Part shown: in pieces, positions 1-9,344 of the stretch | Position numbering within the stretch: position 1 is the first letter of the stretch | Layout: each line of letters opens with the position of its first letter | NCBI GenBank assembly: GCA_030849465.1 | Contig: JARVLF010000001.1 | Location: 248,001 to 312,000 of the forward strand | Origin: Moesziomyces globuligerus | Lineage: Eukaryota > Basidiomycota > Ustilaginomycetes > Ustilaginales > Ustilaginaceae | Length of the DNA: 64,000 nt | Reading direction: 5' to 3' | Translations under genes and position numbers: made by a program | Notes under the pieces: model-generated | What the model was told of the DNA's origin: nothing | The model's database searches: none | What the model saw: only the letters and a program-made list of their open reading frames with translations

Positions 1-253
1 AGCTCAGAGCGACGGCAATGGATGCATGTTTGCTGCACGTGCCCTTTCGCGATGCGTGTCTCGGACCAAGCGCGTTGTTCGAGCTGATGGCGTCGGGGCG
101 TCTATGCGTGGTCTGCGGAGGGAGTAGGCGATCGAAGCGGCGGCAGCGTGAGATGGGTGATGAGATGATGGTCCGGATCGCAGGCTCGGGCTGACAGACA
201 CGGAGCGAAGGTGTGGACGACAGAGGCGCAGGACAGTCGACGGCGTGAGGATG

Positions 254-274
254 TGCAAGGTGCAAGGTGCAAGG
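254..274. repeat. 7-bp tandem repeat, three copies
   Basis: Three perfect adjacent copies of TGCAAGG. It is noncoding and probably a simple slippage product. Confidence 0.8.
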
Positions 275-530
275 TGGAAAGTCGATGTGCTGCATTGCGG
301 CTGAGGCCGTTCCTCTGAGTCTGAGAAACGCCTCTGAGCGATGCTTCGAGCTCTGCGTTGCTGTGCCACTCTCACATCCACATGCTTGTCGGCTCGCTTG
401 ACTCGGCTCCACGCCGGTGAGACTGACTGATTGCGCGCCCCAGAGCTGCTTCCATTCTTCCTCGTTGCCCGAATATCAACACACGCGCCTTAGCCAGTCG
501 CCCACCGCTCCCAACCGCGTAGGCGATCGT

Positions 531-536
531 CACGTG
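531..536. promoter_or_regulatory. CACGTG E-box
   Basis: A palindromic CACGTG, the core site of bHLH factors such as Cbf1 and Pho4 homologues. A single copy is weak evidence of function. It lies 3' of the amidase, so any target would be a gene left of the window. Confidence 0.25.
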
Positions 537-699
537 ATTCTGACTCCTCCTGGACTTTTTGGCTTTGCGGCTGCATTTTTCCATGATCTCACATTCAGGA
601 AATTACAGCTTCAGTTTGCAGGCCCTGCCTTTGAGCGACCTCTCTTGAGCCACAACACAGACATTGAATGCAGACCTAGAATTGCAATGCTTTCGCGCT

Positions 700-2343
700 T
701 CAGCCTGCCTTGGAAGCCGAGAACGCATTCCAGATCTGCTCGGCGTATCCAAGCACCGCCTCCTCCTCATAGCGGCGACCGACGATCTGGATGCCAACGG
801 GCGCATTGACCAGCTTTTCAGCGTCCCACAGCCCGTACCACTTCTCGTCGTCGGCGTTTAAGAAGTCGTCCGATCGCTTGGCGCTGCCATCGACCTTGGG
901 ATCCACCCGAGTCACCGGCATCACCACGGCCGGATAGTCGACGACGTTGAAGATGCCTGTGTAGCCAATGTAGATCTCGTTTCCCGGTGCCACGGCCGTG
1001 TACGCAAAGCCAGGCACGATCAGCACGTCGATGGGGCGGCCGTCCTTGGTGCGCTGCGCTGTGGCATTCCAGTGGTCCAAATACGCCTTCTGGAACGCCA
1101 ATTTGCGCTTGTTCGCCTGCCACACCTCAAAGCCTGTCAACTCGGGCTTGCCGATGCCGGAGAAGCACGGTCCGAGCGGCTCGTCGAGCGGAGCGATGGC
1201 CGCCTCGATGTCCTTGCCTCCGTCTGCGCAGAATGCATCGCCAAGGATGCCGAGCATCTCAGCCGTGCCGAATGCTTCGAAATCGATCACATCGTGCCCC
1301 TCGAGGCTTGCGAGCACCTCCTTGATCGCTCGCTCGTACGGCGGCGAAGGCTTCACCAGCCCGTCGTGCCACATGACACCGACGTTGAGCTTCTTTTGAG
1401 TGCGAGCCTGCTGGAAGCGCTCCTCGTTCCATGGCATCGACGGCGTCTGCGGGTCCTGCAGCCACGGCTGCTGCGCCAGCACCGCCTTGGCGAACTCGGT
1501 CAGACCTGACAGCGATCGACTCAGCGGGCCGAGCACCGACGGGATCGTGATCTGGCCCAGCAGCGAGTTGACCGCGCCCTCGTACGGAAAACGGTGCGAG
1601 CACGGTCGCAGTCCGAAAACACCGCACAGAGTCGCCGGGATTCGTACCGAGCCGCCCACATCGGTGCCCACACCCAGTGGCGATCCTTTCATCGCCACCA
1701 GCGCACCTTCACCACCAGAAGATCCACCCGGGTGCAGCGTGCGGTTGTGTGGGTTGACCGTCGTGCCCCACAGCGTATTCGAAGTCTCCGAGTACATGAT
1801 CGTCTGCGGCAGGTTCGTCTTGACGAACGGCACTGCTCCGGCGCGCTTGAGGATGTCCACCAGCACTGAGTCTGAGGTCGACGGCTTGTTCGCATAGCTG
1901 ATGTAGCCGATCGTCGCGTCGGATCCTCGAATCTGGAACTGGTCCTTGACGCTCACCGGCAATCCGTGCAGTGGTCCGCGCACCTTGCCAGTCGACTTTA
2001 GCTCAGCATCCAGCTCAGCAGCCCGCTTTCGCGCATCGTCGAAGTGAATCTCCGTGATCGGATTCACCAGTTGGTGCGCTACGCAAGTACGCTTGATAAA
2101 CGCTTCCAGTACCTCTACCGCCGAGAAGTGCCCGCCGGCCAGCTGGGAAAGTAGCATCGAGACATCGTCGGTCTCGGTGATCTCGACCTCGCGCTCCGAC
2201 AGCACGCCGCACGTGCGAGGGTAGTCCACCACCGAGTCGGTGCTCACCGGAGGCAGCTTCTCGACCGCCACCTTGTACGCTTCCGGGATCAGTGCCTCTC
2301 GCTGCGCGCGCTTCGATTCGGCTACCTCCTGCCACGTCGGCAT
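700..2343 (-). CDS. Amidase-signature family hydrolase (acetamidase / fatty-acid-amide-hydrolase type)
   Basis: An intronless 547-residue protein predicted to hydrolyse small or fatty amides to acid and ammonia. The amidase signature triad is complete: Lys133 in SVKDQF, the cis-Ser in HPGGSSGGEGA (208-209) and the nucleophile Ser232 in GTDVGGSVRIPA. Length matches fungal acetamidases (about 540-560 residues). The frame stays open for 91 further codons upstream, but that part is Arg-rich and unlike the family. The ATG at 2343 opens a typical N-terminus (MPTWQEVAESKRAQR) and is preferred. There is no signal peptide, so the enzyme is probably cytosolic. Substrate cannot be told from sequence. 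The multicopper oxidase follows upstream in the same orientation, with no sign of functional linkage. Confidence 0.93.
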   Translation of the reverse strand: MPTWQEVAESKRAQREALIPEAYKVAVEKLPPVSTDSVVDYPRTCGVLSEREVEITETDDVSMLLSQLAGGHFSAVEVLEAFIKRTCVAHQLVNPITEIHFDDARKRAAELDAELKSTGKVRGPLHGLPVSVKDQFQIRGSDATIGYISYANKPSTSDSVLVDILKRAGAVPFVKTNLPQTIMYSETSNTLWGTTVNPHNRTLHPGGSSGGEGALVAMKGSPLGVGTDVGGSVRIPATLCGVFGLRPCSHRFPYEGAVNSLLGQITIPSVLGPLSRSLSGLTEFAKAVLAQQPWLQDPQTPSMPWNEERFQQARTQKKLNVGVMWHDGLVKPSPPYERAIKEVLASLEGHDVIDFEAFGTAEMLGILGDAFCADGGKDIEAAIAPLDEPLGPCFSGIGKPELTGFEVWQANKRKLAFQKAYLDHWNATAQRTKDGRPIDVLIVPGFAYTAVAPGNEIYIGYTGIFNVVDYPAVVMPVTRVDPKVDGSAKRSDDFLNADDEKWYGLWDAEKLVNAPVGIQIVGRRYEEEAVLGYAEQIWNAFSASKAG

Positions 2344-2898
2344 GGTGGCGATATCACTTGCAGGTTGACGGAAGGCGAATTCGAGATCGGTTGCGTCTGG
2401 TAAAGTTGGAGCTTCGTCCTCGATATGAGCCAGGATAAATACGAGCCTGAGAATCCTGACAGCTCTGATCAAGCTCAAACCCCTTGGTGGGCAGATGGCA
2501 AGGTACACACGCCGCCGCTCAGCATCATTAGCTCGGTCCTCGGAGCGATTCGCGCCGCAACGCACGGATCGCTTTTCTGGCTTCCTCCACTCTCTTCGCC
2601 GCTCCCGCCGACTCAAGATTGCGGGGATGCCGCGGCGCTTTTTTACCCGCTCCCTGTCAGTCAGCGCAACGGTAAATCAATCGCCCTTGGGAATTCCCGC
2701 GGCCACGGCAGTCGGCGTCTTCAAGCACGAACTTCCGGTACGGTCGGACACATCACAGAGGATATGAGCAGGCTTGTCGAAATGTACGAAATCTGTTTAC
2801 GGAACTGGCTTCTGGAGTGCGAGACCGATGAAGCGGTGGCGTTGCGGACAGCACAGAGCTTTGGCCAATGCTTGGCTTGTACTTCATTCAAGCAGTCA
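2344..2898. other. Intergenic: amidase promoter and multicopper oxidase 3' end
   Basis: About 555 bp separate two minus-strand genes. It should hold the amidase promoter and the terminator of the oxidase gene. Short open frames on the plus strand look like chance. No clear TATA element or repeat was seen. Confidence 0.55.
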
Positions 2899-5460
2899 TC
2901 ATGCCGCTGTTGATTCGTTGCTGTTGTTCGCCGATCCGGTCGGGGTTGCTGCTGCCAGATTGGTCCCGGCCGACGTTGCGCCAGCTGTACTCGTACCAGC
3001 TGCAGTTGCACTGGTTGCGCTTACGGTCGCAGTCGCCGGGGCTGCACCGCTGGTACTCGCCGGCAGGCCTGTGAATGTGGTCACAAAGTCGGACACCGTG
3101 ACCGTGATGGCTGTGATGGTCTGCGTCGCTGTCGCCTGAAGCAGGCTCATCTGACTCAGAAGAGAGCTGGTGATCGATTTCTGCACGCTGTTGGAGCTGG
3201 CGAGCAGCTGGATGCTGTTCGCCAGCGGTCGTGGGTCGCCCCATGGCACCGACGTTTCAGTTGCTGCAGGCTCGATCCATTTGCTGCCGGTAGCGCCCGT
3301 AGACCACGCCTGCTCGAGCACCTGACCCAGCTCGTCGTTCTGCGTCTCGACCCATCCAGTGGGACGCTGTACCACTGCCTCGCTGAAGTTGCCTCCTGCC
3401 GGGATCGTCTCGAGCCCTTCTAGCAGAACCGCTGCCATGCCCTCGATAGCATGGTCGTCGATGTGACAGTGGAGAATGTTGGCTGCCGCATGATCCGCAA
3501 TGTAGCGAATGACCACCCACGAGTTTGCATCCATGTCAAACCCATCGCGCAGCGGTGGAGTCTCCAGGTTGAATACAACACCGGCCGCCTGGGCCTCGGC
3601 CACCGTATCGGCGGGAAAGGGCCCAGTGCCGCTGCCAATAACCCAGAAGCGTCGCGAATGCATATGGAAGGGATGCGGACTGTTCGGGCCGCCGACAATC
3701 GAGTAGATGTTGTTCTCGACGATGATGTCCACCACGGTACCGAAGGGAATGACGGCATAAGGGTTCATCTGGTTTGATGTCGAGTTGCCGTCTGTCGCGT
3801 TAAAGAGCATGGGTCGTTCGTCTGCTAGATGGACGGTGTCGAGTGGAACCGACGCAACCTGCCACACATTGAGACTGTTTTGCGAGGCCACCGCGTGCAG
3901 CGTCATGTTTGATGTGCGCGGTACGGTGATGATGGGATCGAAAGGCTTGCTCAAGATCTGCTGCCACTTTACGACGCTCGGGTCCGATACGAAGCCGCTC
4001 ATCGGCACGTGTGCCTTGGTCAGCTGGCGCGTCGCATGGGCAAAGTCCTCTTCCAAACTTGGGTTCCACGTGTCGCTGACTTCGTCAATGTACGAGAGGT
4101 AGGCGTGGCCTTCGATGGGTTGCAGAGCACGAGCACCCGTGAGCCGGATCGGAAAGATGTTTCCTGCAAGGTTCGGATCCAGCTCGACCATGACGCTGAG
4201 CCGACCGCCGATCGTGATCTGAGCCCAATCCACCAGCATCGGCTCAATGTAATGTCCATCGACGGCGACGATCCACATCTTGTGAGAATCGGCAGAGATT
4301 CCATAGTACCAGTTCGTTGCGGTGTCGATGACCTGCAAATTGAGCCATCTTCTGCCCTCTTTGATGGCTTTGGCTGCGCTGAACACGGTCAGAGCAGCGG
4401 TGGTGTTTTGACAGGCGCCGCCGTACCTGGTGTCGAGCGTGTCTCTGACGGTGTAGCCGTCCTTGGGCGGCACGAGTGAGATGCAGCCCTTGGACGTGGG
4501 GCCCGTCGGATTAATGCTGCTGAAATTCTTCAGAAGGCTGAAAGCCACCGGAGACATGACGGTGCTCCAGTCGCCCAGGCAGTACTGCCGTCCGCGGCCG
4601 TTGATATGCAGCGAGTCGAAGCAGGCAGGAGGGACTCCGGTCTCGTGTACGACCAACAGCATGTCGGTATGGTTGATGTGCCAGTGATCTGCCAGCGACA
4701 TGACCTGAAAGTCCCGCTCAGCAGCTTCCATCTGCTCGATGTCCTCGGCCTTCGAGCTGATGAGGCTCCACGGCTTTTTTCGATTCGCCTTTGGCCGGAC
4801 GTAGAAGGTGCCCCGCAGCCCGTCCGCATAGTAGCCGCGCTCGTGGCTGTGGTACCAGTAGCCGCCGTGCTGGTTGGTAAGCTTGAAGCGATACGTGTAG
4901 GATTGGCCGTTGTAGATGTTCCACTGCGACAGCCCAGGGACGCCGTCCATCTCGGGTGTGCCAATCTGATGCAGACCGTGCCAGTGAATGGCAAAGGGCA
5001 CGGGGCTCTGGTTGGTCACGGTGATCTCGATGTCGTCATTCTCGTCCCAGATGAAAGGGTCCGCAGGATACTTTCCGTTCATGAGGAACCCGAGGCGCTC
5101 GAACCCGTCTGGACTGATCGTGGCTTGGGTGACGGTTAGGTTGAAGGATTTGTCGGGGGCTGGCAAGGCATCGGCCTCGCGACGGTAGTGGTGCGTGGGA
5201 TATACGAACCCCGCAGGGACGGAGCCGGAAGAAATCTCGTCATGTCGCTTGATCAGGATTTGGCGATGATCTTTCTGTAGATCGACAGGGTACGAAGTCC
5301 CGTCCTTTTCTTCTCGAGAGGCCACTGGAATGGCCACAACGACCGGTGCGAGGACGAGTGCGGCAAGAAGGCAGAGCGAGACGATCGGTAGCAGATGTCG
5401 AGCGGCAAGCCATCGATGCTGGCGCTTGTGGCCTCGTCTCCTCGAGCCGTCGCTTCGCAT
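2899..5460 (-). CDS. Secreted or membrane-anchored multicopper oxidase (laccase / ferroxidase-like)
   Basis: An intronless 853-residue three-cupredoxin oxidase, expected to couple one-electron oxidation of a phenol or metal ion to four-electron reduction of oxygen. All four copper motifs are present: HWHGLHQ (159-165), YWYHSHERG (201-209), HPFHMHSRRFWVIG, and HCHIDDHAIEGM near the C-terminal third. The residue at the type-1 axial position is Met, which in known family members goes with a lower redox potential than Leu or Phe. The N-terminus has a long basic stretch (RRRGHKRQHR) followed by a hydrophobic segment at about 22-44, which could be a signal peptide or signal anchor. The last 55 or so residues are Ser/Thr/Ala-rich, like a glycosylated stalk, with no GPI-type hydrophobic tail. 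Whether it is a laccase or an Fet3-type ferroxidase is not decided by what I can see. Confidence 0.93.
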   Translation of the reverse strand: MRSDGSRRRGHKRQHRWLAARHLLPIVSLCLLAALVLAPVVVAIPVASREEKDGTSYPVDLQKDHRQILIKRHDEISSGSVPAGFVYPTHHYRREADALPAPDKSFNLTVTQATISPDGFERLGFLMNGKYPADPFIWDENDDIEITVTNQSPVPFAIHWHGLHQIGTPEMDGVPGLSQWNIYNGQSYTYRFKLTNQHGGYWYHSHERGYYADGLRGTFYVRPKANRKKPWSLISSKAEDIEQMEAAERDFQVMSLADHWHINHTDMLLVVHETGVPPACFDSLHINGRGRQYCLGDWSTVMSPVAFSLLKNFSSINPTGPTSKGCISLVPPKDGYTVRDTLDTRYGGACQNTTAALTVFSAAKAIKEGRRWLNLQVIDTATNWYYGISADSHKMWIVAVDGHYIEPMLVDWAQITIGGRLSVMVELDPNLAGNIFPIRLTGARALQPIEGHAYLSYIDEVSDTWNPSLEEDFAHATRQLTKAHVPMSGFVSDPSVVKWQQILSKPFDPIITVPRTSNMTLHAVASQNSLNVWQVASVPLDTVHLADERPMLFNATDGNSTSNQMNPYAVIPFGTVVDIIVENNIYSIVGGPNSPHPFHMHSRRFWVIGSGTGPFPADTVAEAQAAGVVFNLETPPLRDGFDMDANSWVVIRYIADHAAANILHCHIDDHAIEGMAAVLLEGLETIPAGGNFSEAVVQRPTGWVETQNDELGQVLEQAWSTGATGSKWIEPAATETSVPWGDPRPLANSIQLLASSNSVQKSITSSLLSQMSLLQATATQTITAITVTVSDFVTTFTGLPASTSGAAPATATVSATSATAAGTSTAGATSAGTNLAAATPTGSANNSNESTAA

Positions 5461-6469
5461 CGTGCCGGTTTCGAGCCAGCAAGCTGAAGAAGGACGCTAG
5501 CTGAAGGTGGACGATGGCGAATAGGACTGAGCTGTGTGGAGCGTCGGCCAAGTACGACGTCGCAGTGAAGAGCTGACGGGAAAACACTGTGCGGGCGATC
5601 GAAGTGGAGAGCAACAGGGAGGTGAAATGGCAGGCCGCGCTGCTCGTAAGTTGGCGTTCTTATACATTCTCCAGAGGAGCGTGCTGGCGCCAATCCCTGC
5701 GGCGACGACGCTTGTCATGGCTACTTCGCTGCTGAGTCGGGACGAATTCGCGCCCAAACGCCCGGGCGGGCAGCGTCGTCCGATCCGAAAGTGGCTCTCG
5801 GAGTCAGCCTTGTCCTTCATGTCCGCTGAGCCTTGTGCGAATGGCGTAGCCGGAGGTTCGCAGGCCGATTCGGCGCTTTCGTGTGACAAGCATGAGCGAA
5901 GAAAGCCCGAAAGATTGCTGCCGCCTTCGAAATATGCCTTCGACGGGCCATCCGAAAGAGTTTGCAGGCATACGAGAGGGCTGGAACCATGGGCTGAGAT
6001 CACATTTGCGCTGAGCTGGGTCACGAGATCGATTCGTGGCTCACCAACGTGGGCGTTCGCCCTGCCTGTGTCGACCTCGTTCACGTTGCTCTTGTTGTCA
6101 GGCGGGACGGCCCATAGCAGTGAGGCCGCCCAATCAGGTCTATGAATTCGTATTATTCTTTCGCAGAGATAGCAGAGAAACAGCGTAGGGTGCCCGAAGA
6201 CTGAACATAGAGGCGTGTGAAACAATAAGCATGCGAGCTGAAGCAAGCTCAGTCCATCGTGTAGCGCAGGCTAGCAAGCGAGTGAGCGTGTGCACGATGG
6301 CATCTGCAATGCGCTTCGAGAGTGGGAGCGCGTCCATCTCCTACTGGCCCACCCAGCCGGACCAGGCCAAGAACGACAATATTTACAGAGCATGGTCCTG
6401 CGCGTGATTGGACCAGCTTCTCGGGCCCGTACGGGCTGATCGCCCAGAACAGGCGTCCAAGCCGGGCTT
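5461..6469. other. Intergenic: multicopper oxidase upstream region
   Basis: One kilobase between the oxidase start and the HMG-CoA synthase stop, both on the minus strand. Frames of about 200-250 codons exist on both strands over the same bases and resemble no protein family, so I treat them as chance. The region should contain the oxidase promoter. I found no copper-element match (TTTGCTC) close to its start. Confidence 0.55.
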
Positions 6470-7958
6470 TTAATTGGCATTGGTAGGGATGCGGCCGTAC
6501 GTCCTGCGGTACATGTGGTCGACGTTCTCGAGGTAGTACGCGCCGGGCCAAAGGTTCTCGAGCTGGCCAACGGGCTTGTGGTTGACGGCGTTGTGGGTGG
6601 CCTCACGGGTCTTGAGCGCCTCAACGTAAGTCTCGCAGGGCACGACCTTCATGCTGGCGAGGCGGTTCTTGAGGTCAGCGGCCTTGACGAGCTGCTCGGT
6701 GGAGCCGTTGATGCGGATGGCAAACATGGAAGCGGCGGCACCCGAGCCGAACGAGTACATGAGGATGCGCTTGCCCTGGATCTCCTCCGAGGAGACGTTG
6801 GAGAGTAGCGAGACAAGACCACCATACAGCGAGGCGGTGTACATGTTACCACAGCGGCGAACGGTGTCCATACCGGGCTCGAGCTTGGTCTGCTGCGCCT
6901 CCTTGCCGAAGGCGGCAAAGGCCTTCTCGACGTCCTTGTTGGTGATGGTCGACTTGCGGTCGAGCTCGGCAAAGCTGGCAGGAATGGAGGCGTACTTCTC
7001 GTTCTTGGGGTCCGAAGCATAGTCGTTGTAGAGAAGACGGCCGAAACCCTTCTGGACGAGCTTCGAGTAGGGGCTGTGGAAGAGCGTGTAGTCAAAGTCG
7101 TCGACCTTGATCGAGGCAAGATCCGAGGCGTCCGAGTGGCCGTTGACGCCTTTGGCGGCGCCGTTGCGGAGCTTGGCCGCGCGCTGACGGTAGGCATCGT
7201 AGGCCTTGTCGAGGCATCCGAGGTAGGCCTGGATGGTCTCGGGACCATCCACCTCGGGGTACTCGGACGAGAGGTTGGGCTTGTAGAAGTCCCAGAAGTT
7301 GCTCATGTGCGTGCCGTGAGCAGGCTCGAAGACAAGCGGAGCGTCAGGGCCGACGAGCATGGCGACGGCACCAGCGCCGCCGACCGGACGAGCCGAGCCC
7401 TCGGCATAGATGGCAATGTCACCGGCAACGACGATGGCGTCACGGCCGTCCCACGAGCTGCTCTCGACCCAGTTGATGGCGTTGAAGAGCGCGGCGGTAC
7501 CACCGTAGCAAGCGTTCTTGCTGTCAATGCCCTCGATGTTGTTGTTGCCAGAGGGGGCGAAGAGGTCCATAAGGACGGTCTTGACCGACTTGGACTTGTC
7601 GATGATGGTCTCGGTGCCGACATCGAGGCGGCCAATGCTGCGGGGGTCGATGTTGTTCTTCTCGAGGAGACCCGAGACGACTGTTGTGCGGTGAAATGGC
7701 ACGTGGAAGCAAATGATCAGCAGACAGCCCCGACGAGCGCTAGCGCTAGAACAGACGAAGGGAGAACATACCAGAAAGAGCAAACGAGTTGATGTCCTCT
7801 CGGTCGTCGGTGCAGGCCATGTACTTCTGACCGAAGCCGATGGTGTACTTGCCCTTGGCTACACCGTCGAAGTCCTCGAGCTCATCTTCAGAGATGCACC
7901 TCTTGGGGAAGTAGATCTCGATGGCCTTGATACCGACGTTCTGGGGACGAGCCGACAT
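6470..7958 (-). CDS. ERG13: Hydroxymethylglutaryl-CoA synthase (two exons)
   Basis: Condenses acetyl-CoA with acetoacetyl-CoA to HMG-CoA, the committed entry to mevalonate and ergosterol synthesis. Exons are 7958-7772 and 7680-6470. The 91-nt intron has a GTATGT donor and an ACAACAG acceptor, and it splits a Val codon in the segment NSFALS-VVSGLLEKNN. The product is 465 residues, a normal family length. Catalytic residues are all visible: Glu86 in DVGTETIID, Cys120 in NACYGGTAAL, and the His of FHSPYSKLVQK. The start MSARPQNVGIKAIEIYFP aligns with the usual N-terminus and there is no mitochondrial presequence, so it is cytosolic. In Ustilago maydis the orthologue is called hcs1 and has been linked to ferrichrome A supply (established knowledge). 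Certainty is very high. Confidence 0.98.
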
Positions 7959-9344
7959 GTTGAGATGTGGACAGGGAGGGTGGATAAAGGAGTGTGAGGG
8001 AAGCCTGAGCGTTATAAAGGGTCCGACGGATCAGAGGCAGTGGTGGTGGAAAGGCAGGCAGAGACAGGCTTAGCCATGGCTTGATCGATGCGACTTGGGA
8101 CACACAGGCGATGCGGGCGATGCGGGCGCTGGCCAATCGATGCAGGGCGCTGAGACTGCACAGGCCCGGACGAGCAACACTGGAGCATGCCGACAGCAAC
8201 GCGACTCGCATCCCGTTGGGATTCGCTCCCACGTCGAGCGCACTTGCGGCCTGTGCCGAGCGGACGCACGAGCTGCACGCACCCACGCACGCTCCAACAC
8301 GGATGGTTTCTCGTTTCTTCTTGCACACGCGGCATACCCGCCCACACAGATGCGCAACCCAGCGGCAAGCGAGAAGCTTCACAGATTGCGCCGCTGGTGG
8401 GCTAGGCGAATCAACGGCCAACCGCTTATGGCCACCAAGTCAGGGCGTTGACCCGACTGACCAACGCTAGCCTCCCGAGCTGTACCCCAAGGGCCCACCC
8501 AAAGACGCACGCTGGACCCGCAGCAGAGATTTCCATCAACCGCAGAATCAGGAAGTTTTGGGCAGCGGGAAAAAATAGACTAGACTGGCCAAATGGCCGA
8601 GGGCGCCAACACGCTCGTGTGCTTAAAAATTGTAACGCGAAGAAGTGTCACTTTTGCAGGGCCTCACCAGCCGCCGTGGCCTGCGCGTGTGAGCCTGCTC
8701 CGTCGCGCTCGGCCTCGCGCGGTGAGTGGCAAATCCGCCCAAATGCGTTGAAAATCGTGCCATTTCTGCAAGCGAGGGCAGACGGTTTCAGCTCACTGCC
8801 CCACCAAAGGAGGCTCTCAAACTCATCGAGGCCATCGGATCATTTCGCGTCCCAGTTTGCGATCGATCGCACTCGCGGAGCCTCGGATTCAGCACCCCGC
8901 CTCCCTCGTCTGTAAGCTGAAGCTACCGCTGATTTGTGTTGTGGCACCGCCCTCGGATCGCTCGGGCTCCTATGCGGCTTTGTTGCTCAAGAACGATCGG
9001 CCACCGAAAGATTGGTTGGCTCAAAGGTGGTCATGTCACGTCAGGCAGGCCAGCGCGGGGGCGGGGGCTGCAAATCGCTCGGGTCTCTGCGAACTGCTCC
9101 GAAGAAGAAAGTGGGCCCATTTTTGGCGAGTGTGGCGCATCCGATGTGACCCGTAGCCATTGAATTCGGCGAGCCGTGCGAGATCGGGCAGTTTCATAGG
9201 TGAAAGCCCGATGGTCGAAGCGATTCCGCACGCATCATGAGTTGAAACTTCACAGCCTCGGGCTGGGCTACATGGCAAATGCTCTTTCATATCTATAACG
9301 TTGCGAAACGGTGATCCACATCGAGAGAGACGCTATGACAGCGC
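7959..9344. other. Intergenic: HMG-CoA synthase upstream region
   Basis: About 1.4 kb with no convincing gene. It contains the synthase promoter, with a TATA-like element 55 nt from the ATG, and the 3' flank of the U2AF gene. One GATA core lies at 7983-7986, in the probable leader. I see no array of GATA sites that would by itself argue for iron control. Confidence 0.6.
8012..8018 (-). promoter_or_regulatory. TATA-like element upstream of HMG-CoA synthase
   Basis: TTTATAA on the minus strand, about 55 nt upstream of the HMG-CoA synthase ATG. Position and sequence suit a core promoter, but AT-rich heptamers occur by chance. Confidence 0.4.

Larger units (their letters stand above)
1..699. other. 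Intergenic region at the window edge, downstream of the amidase
   Basis: No supported gene. The open frames here have no recognisable domain and overlap each other on both strands. Visible landmarks are three copies of a 7-bp repeat near 254 and one CACGTG E-box near 531. A neighbouring gene may begin left of the window, so part of this could be its promoter. Confidence 0.6.

Noticed and set aside
2344..2616. A 91-codon N-terminal extension of the amidase
   Set aside because: Arg-rich and unlike the family. The ATG at 2343 gives a normal amidase N-terminus.
5497..6246. Overlapping frames on both strands between the oxidase and HMG-CoA synthase genes
   Set aside because: Mutually overlapping and featureless; more likely promoter and leader DNA.
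7983..7986. A GATA core near the HMG-CoA synthase start as an iron-regulatory site
   Set aside because: A single four-base match is expected by chance, and it lies in the probable leader. No second site nearby.
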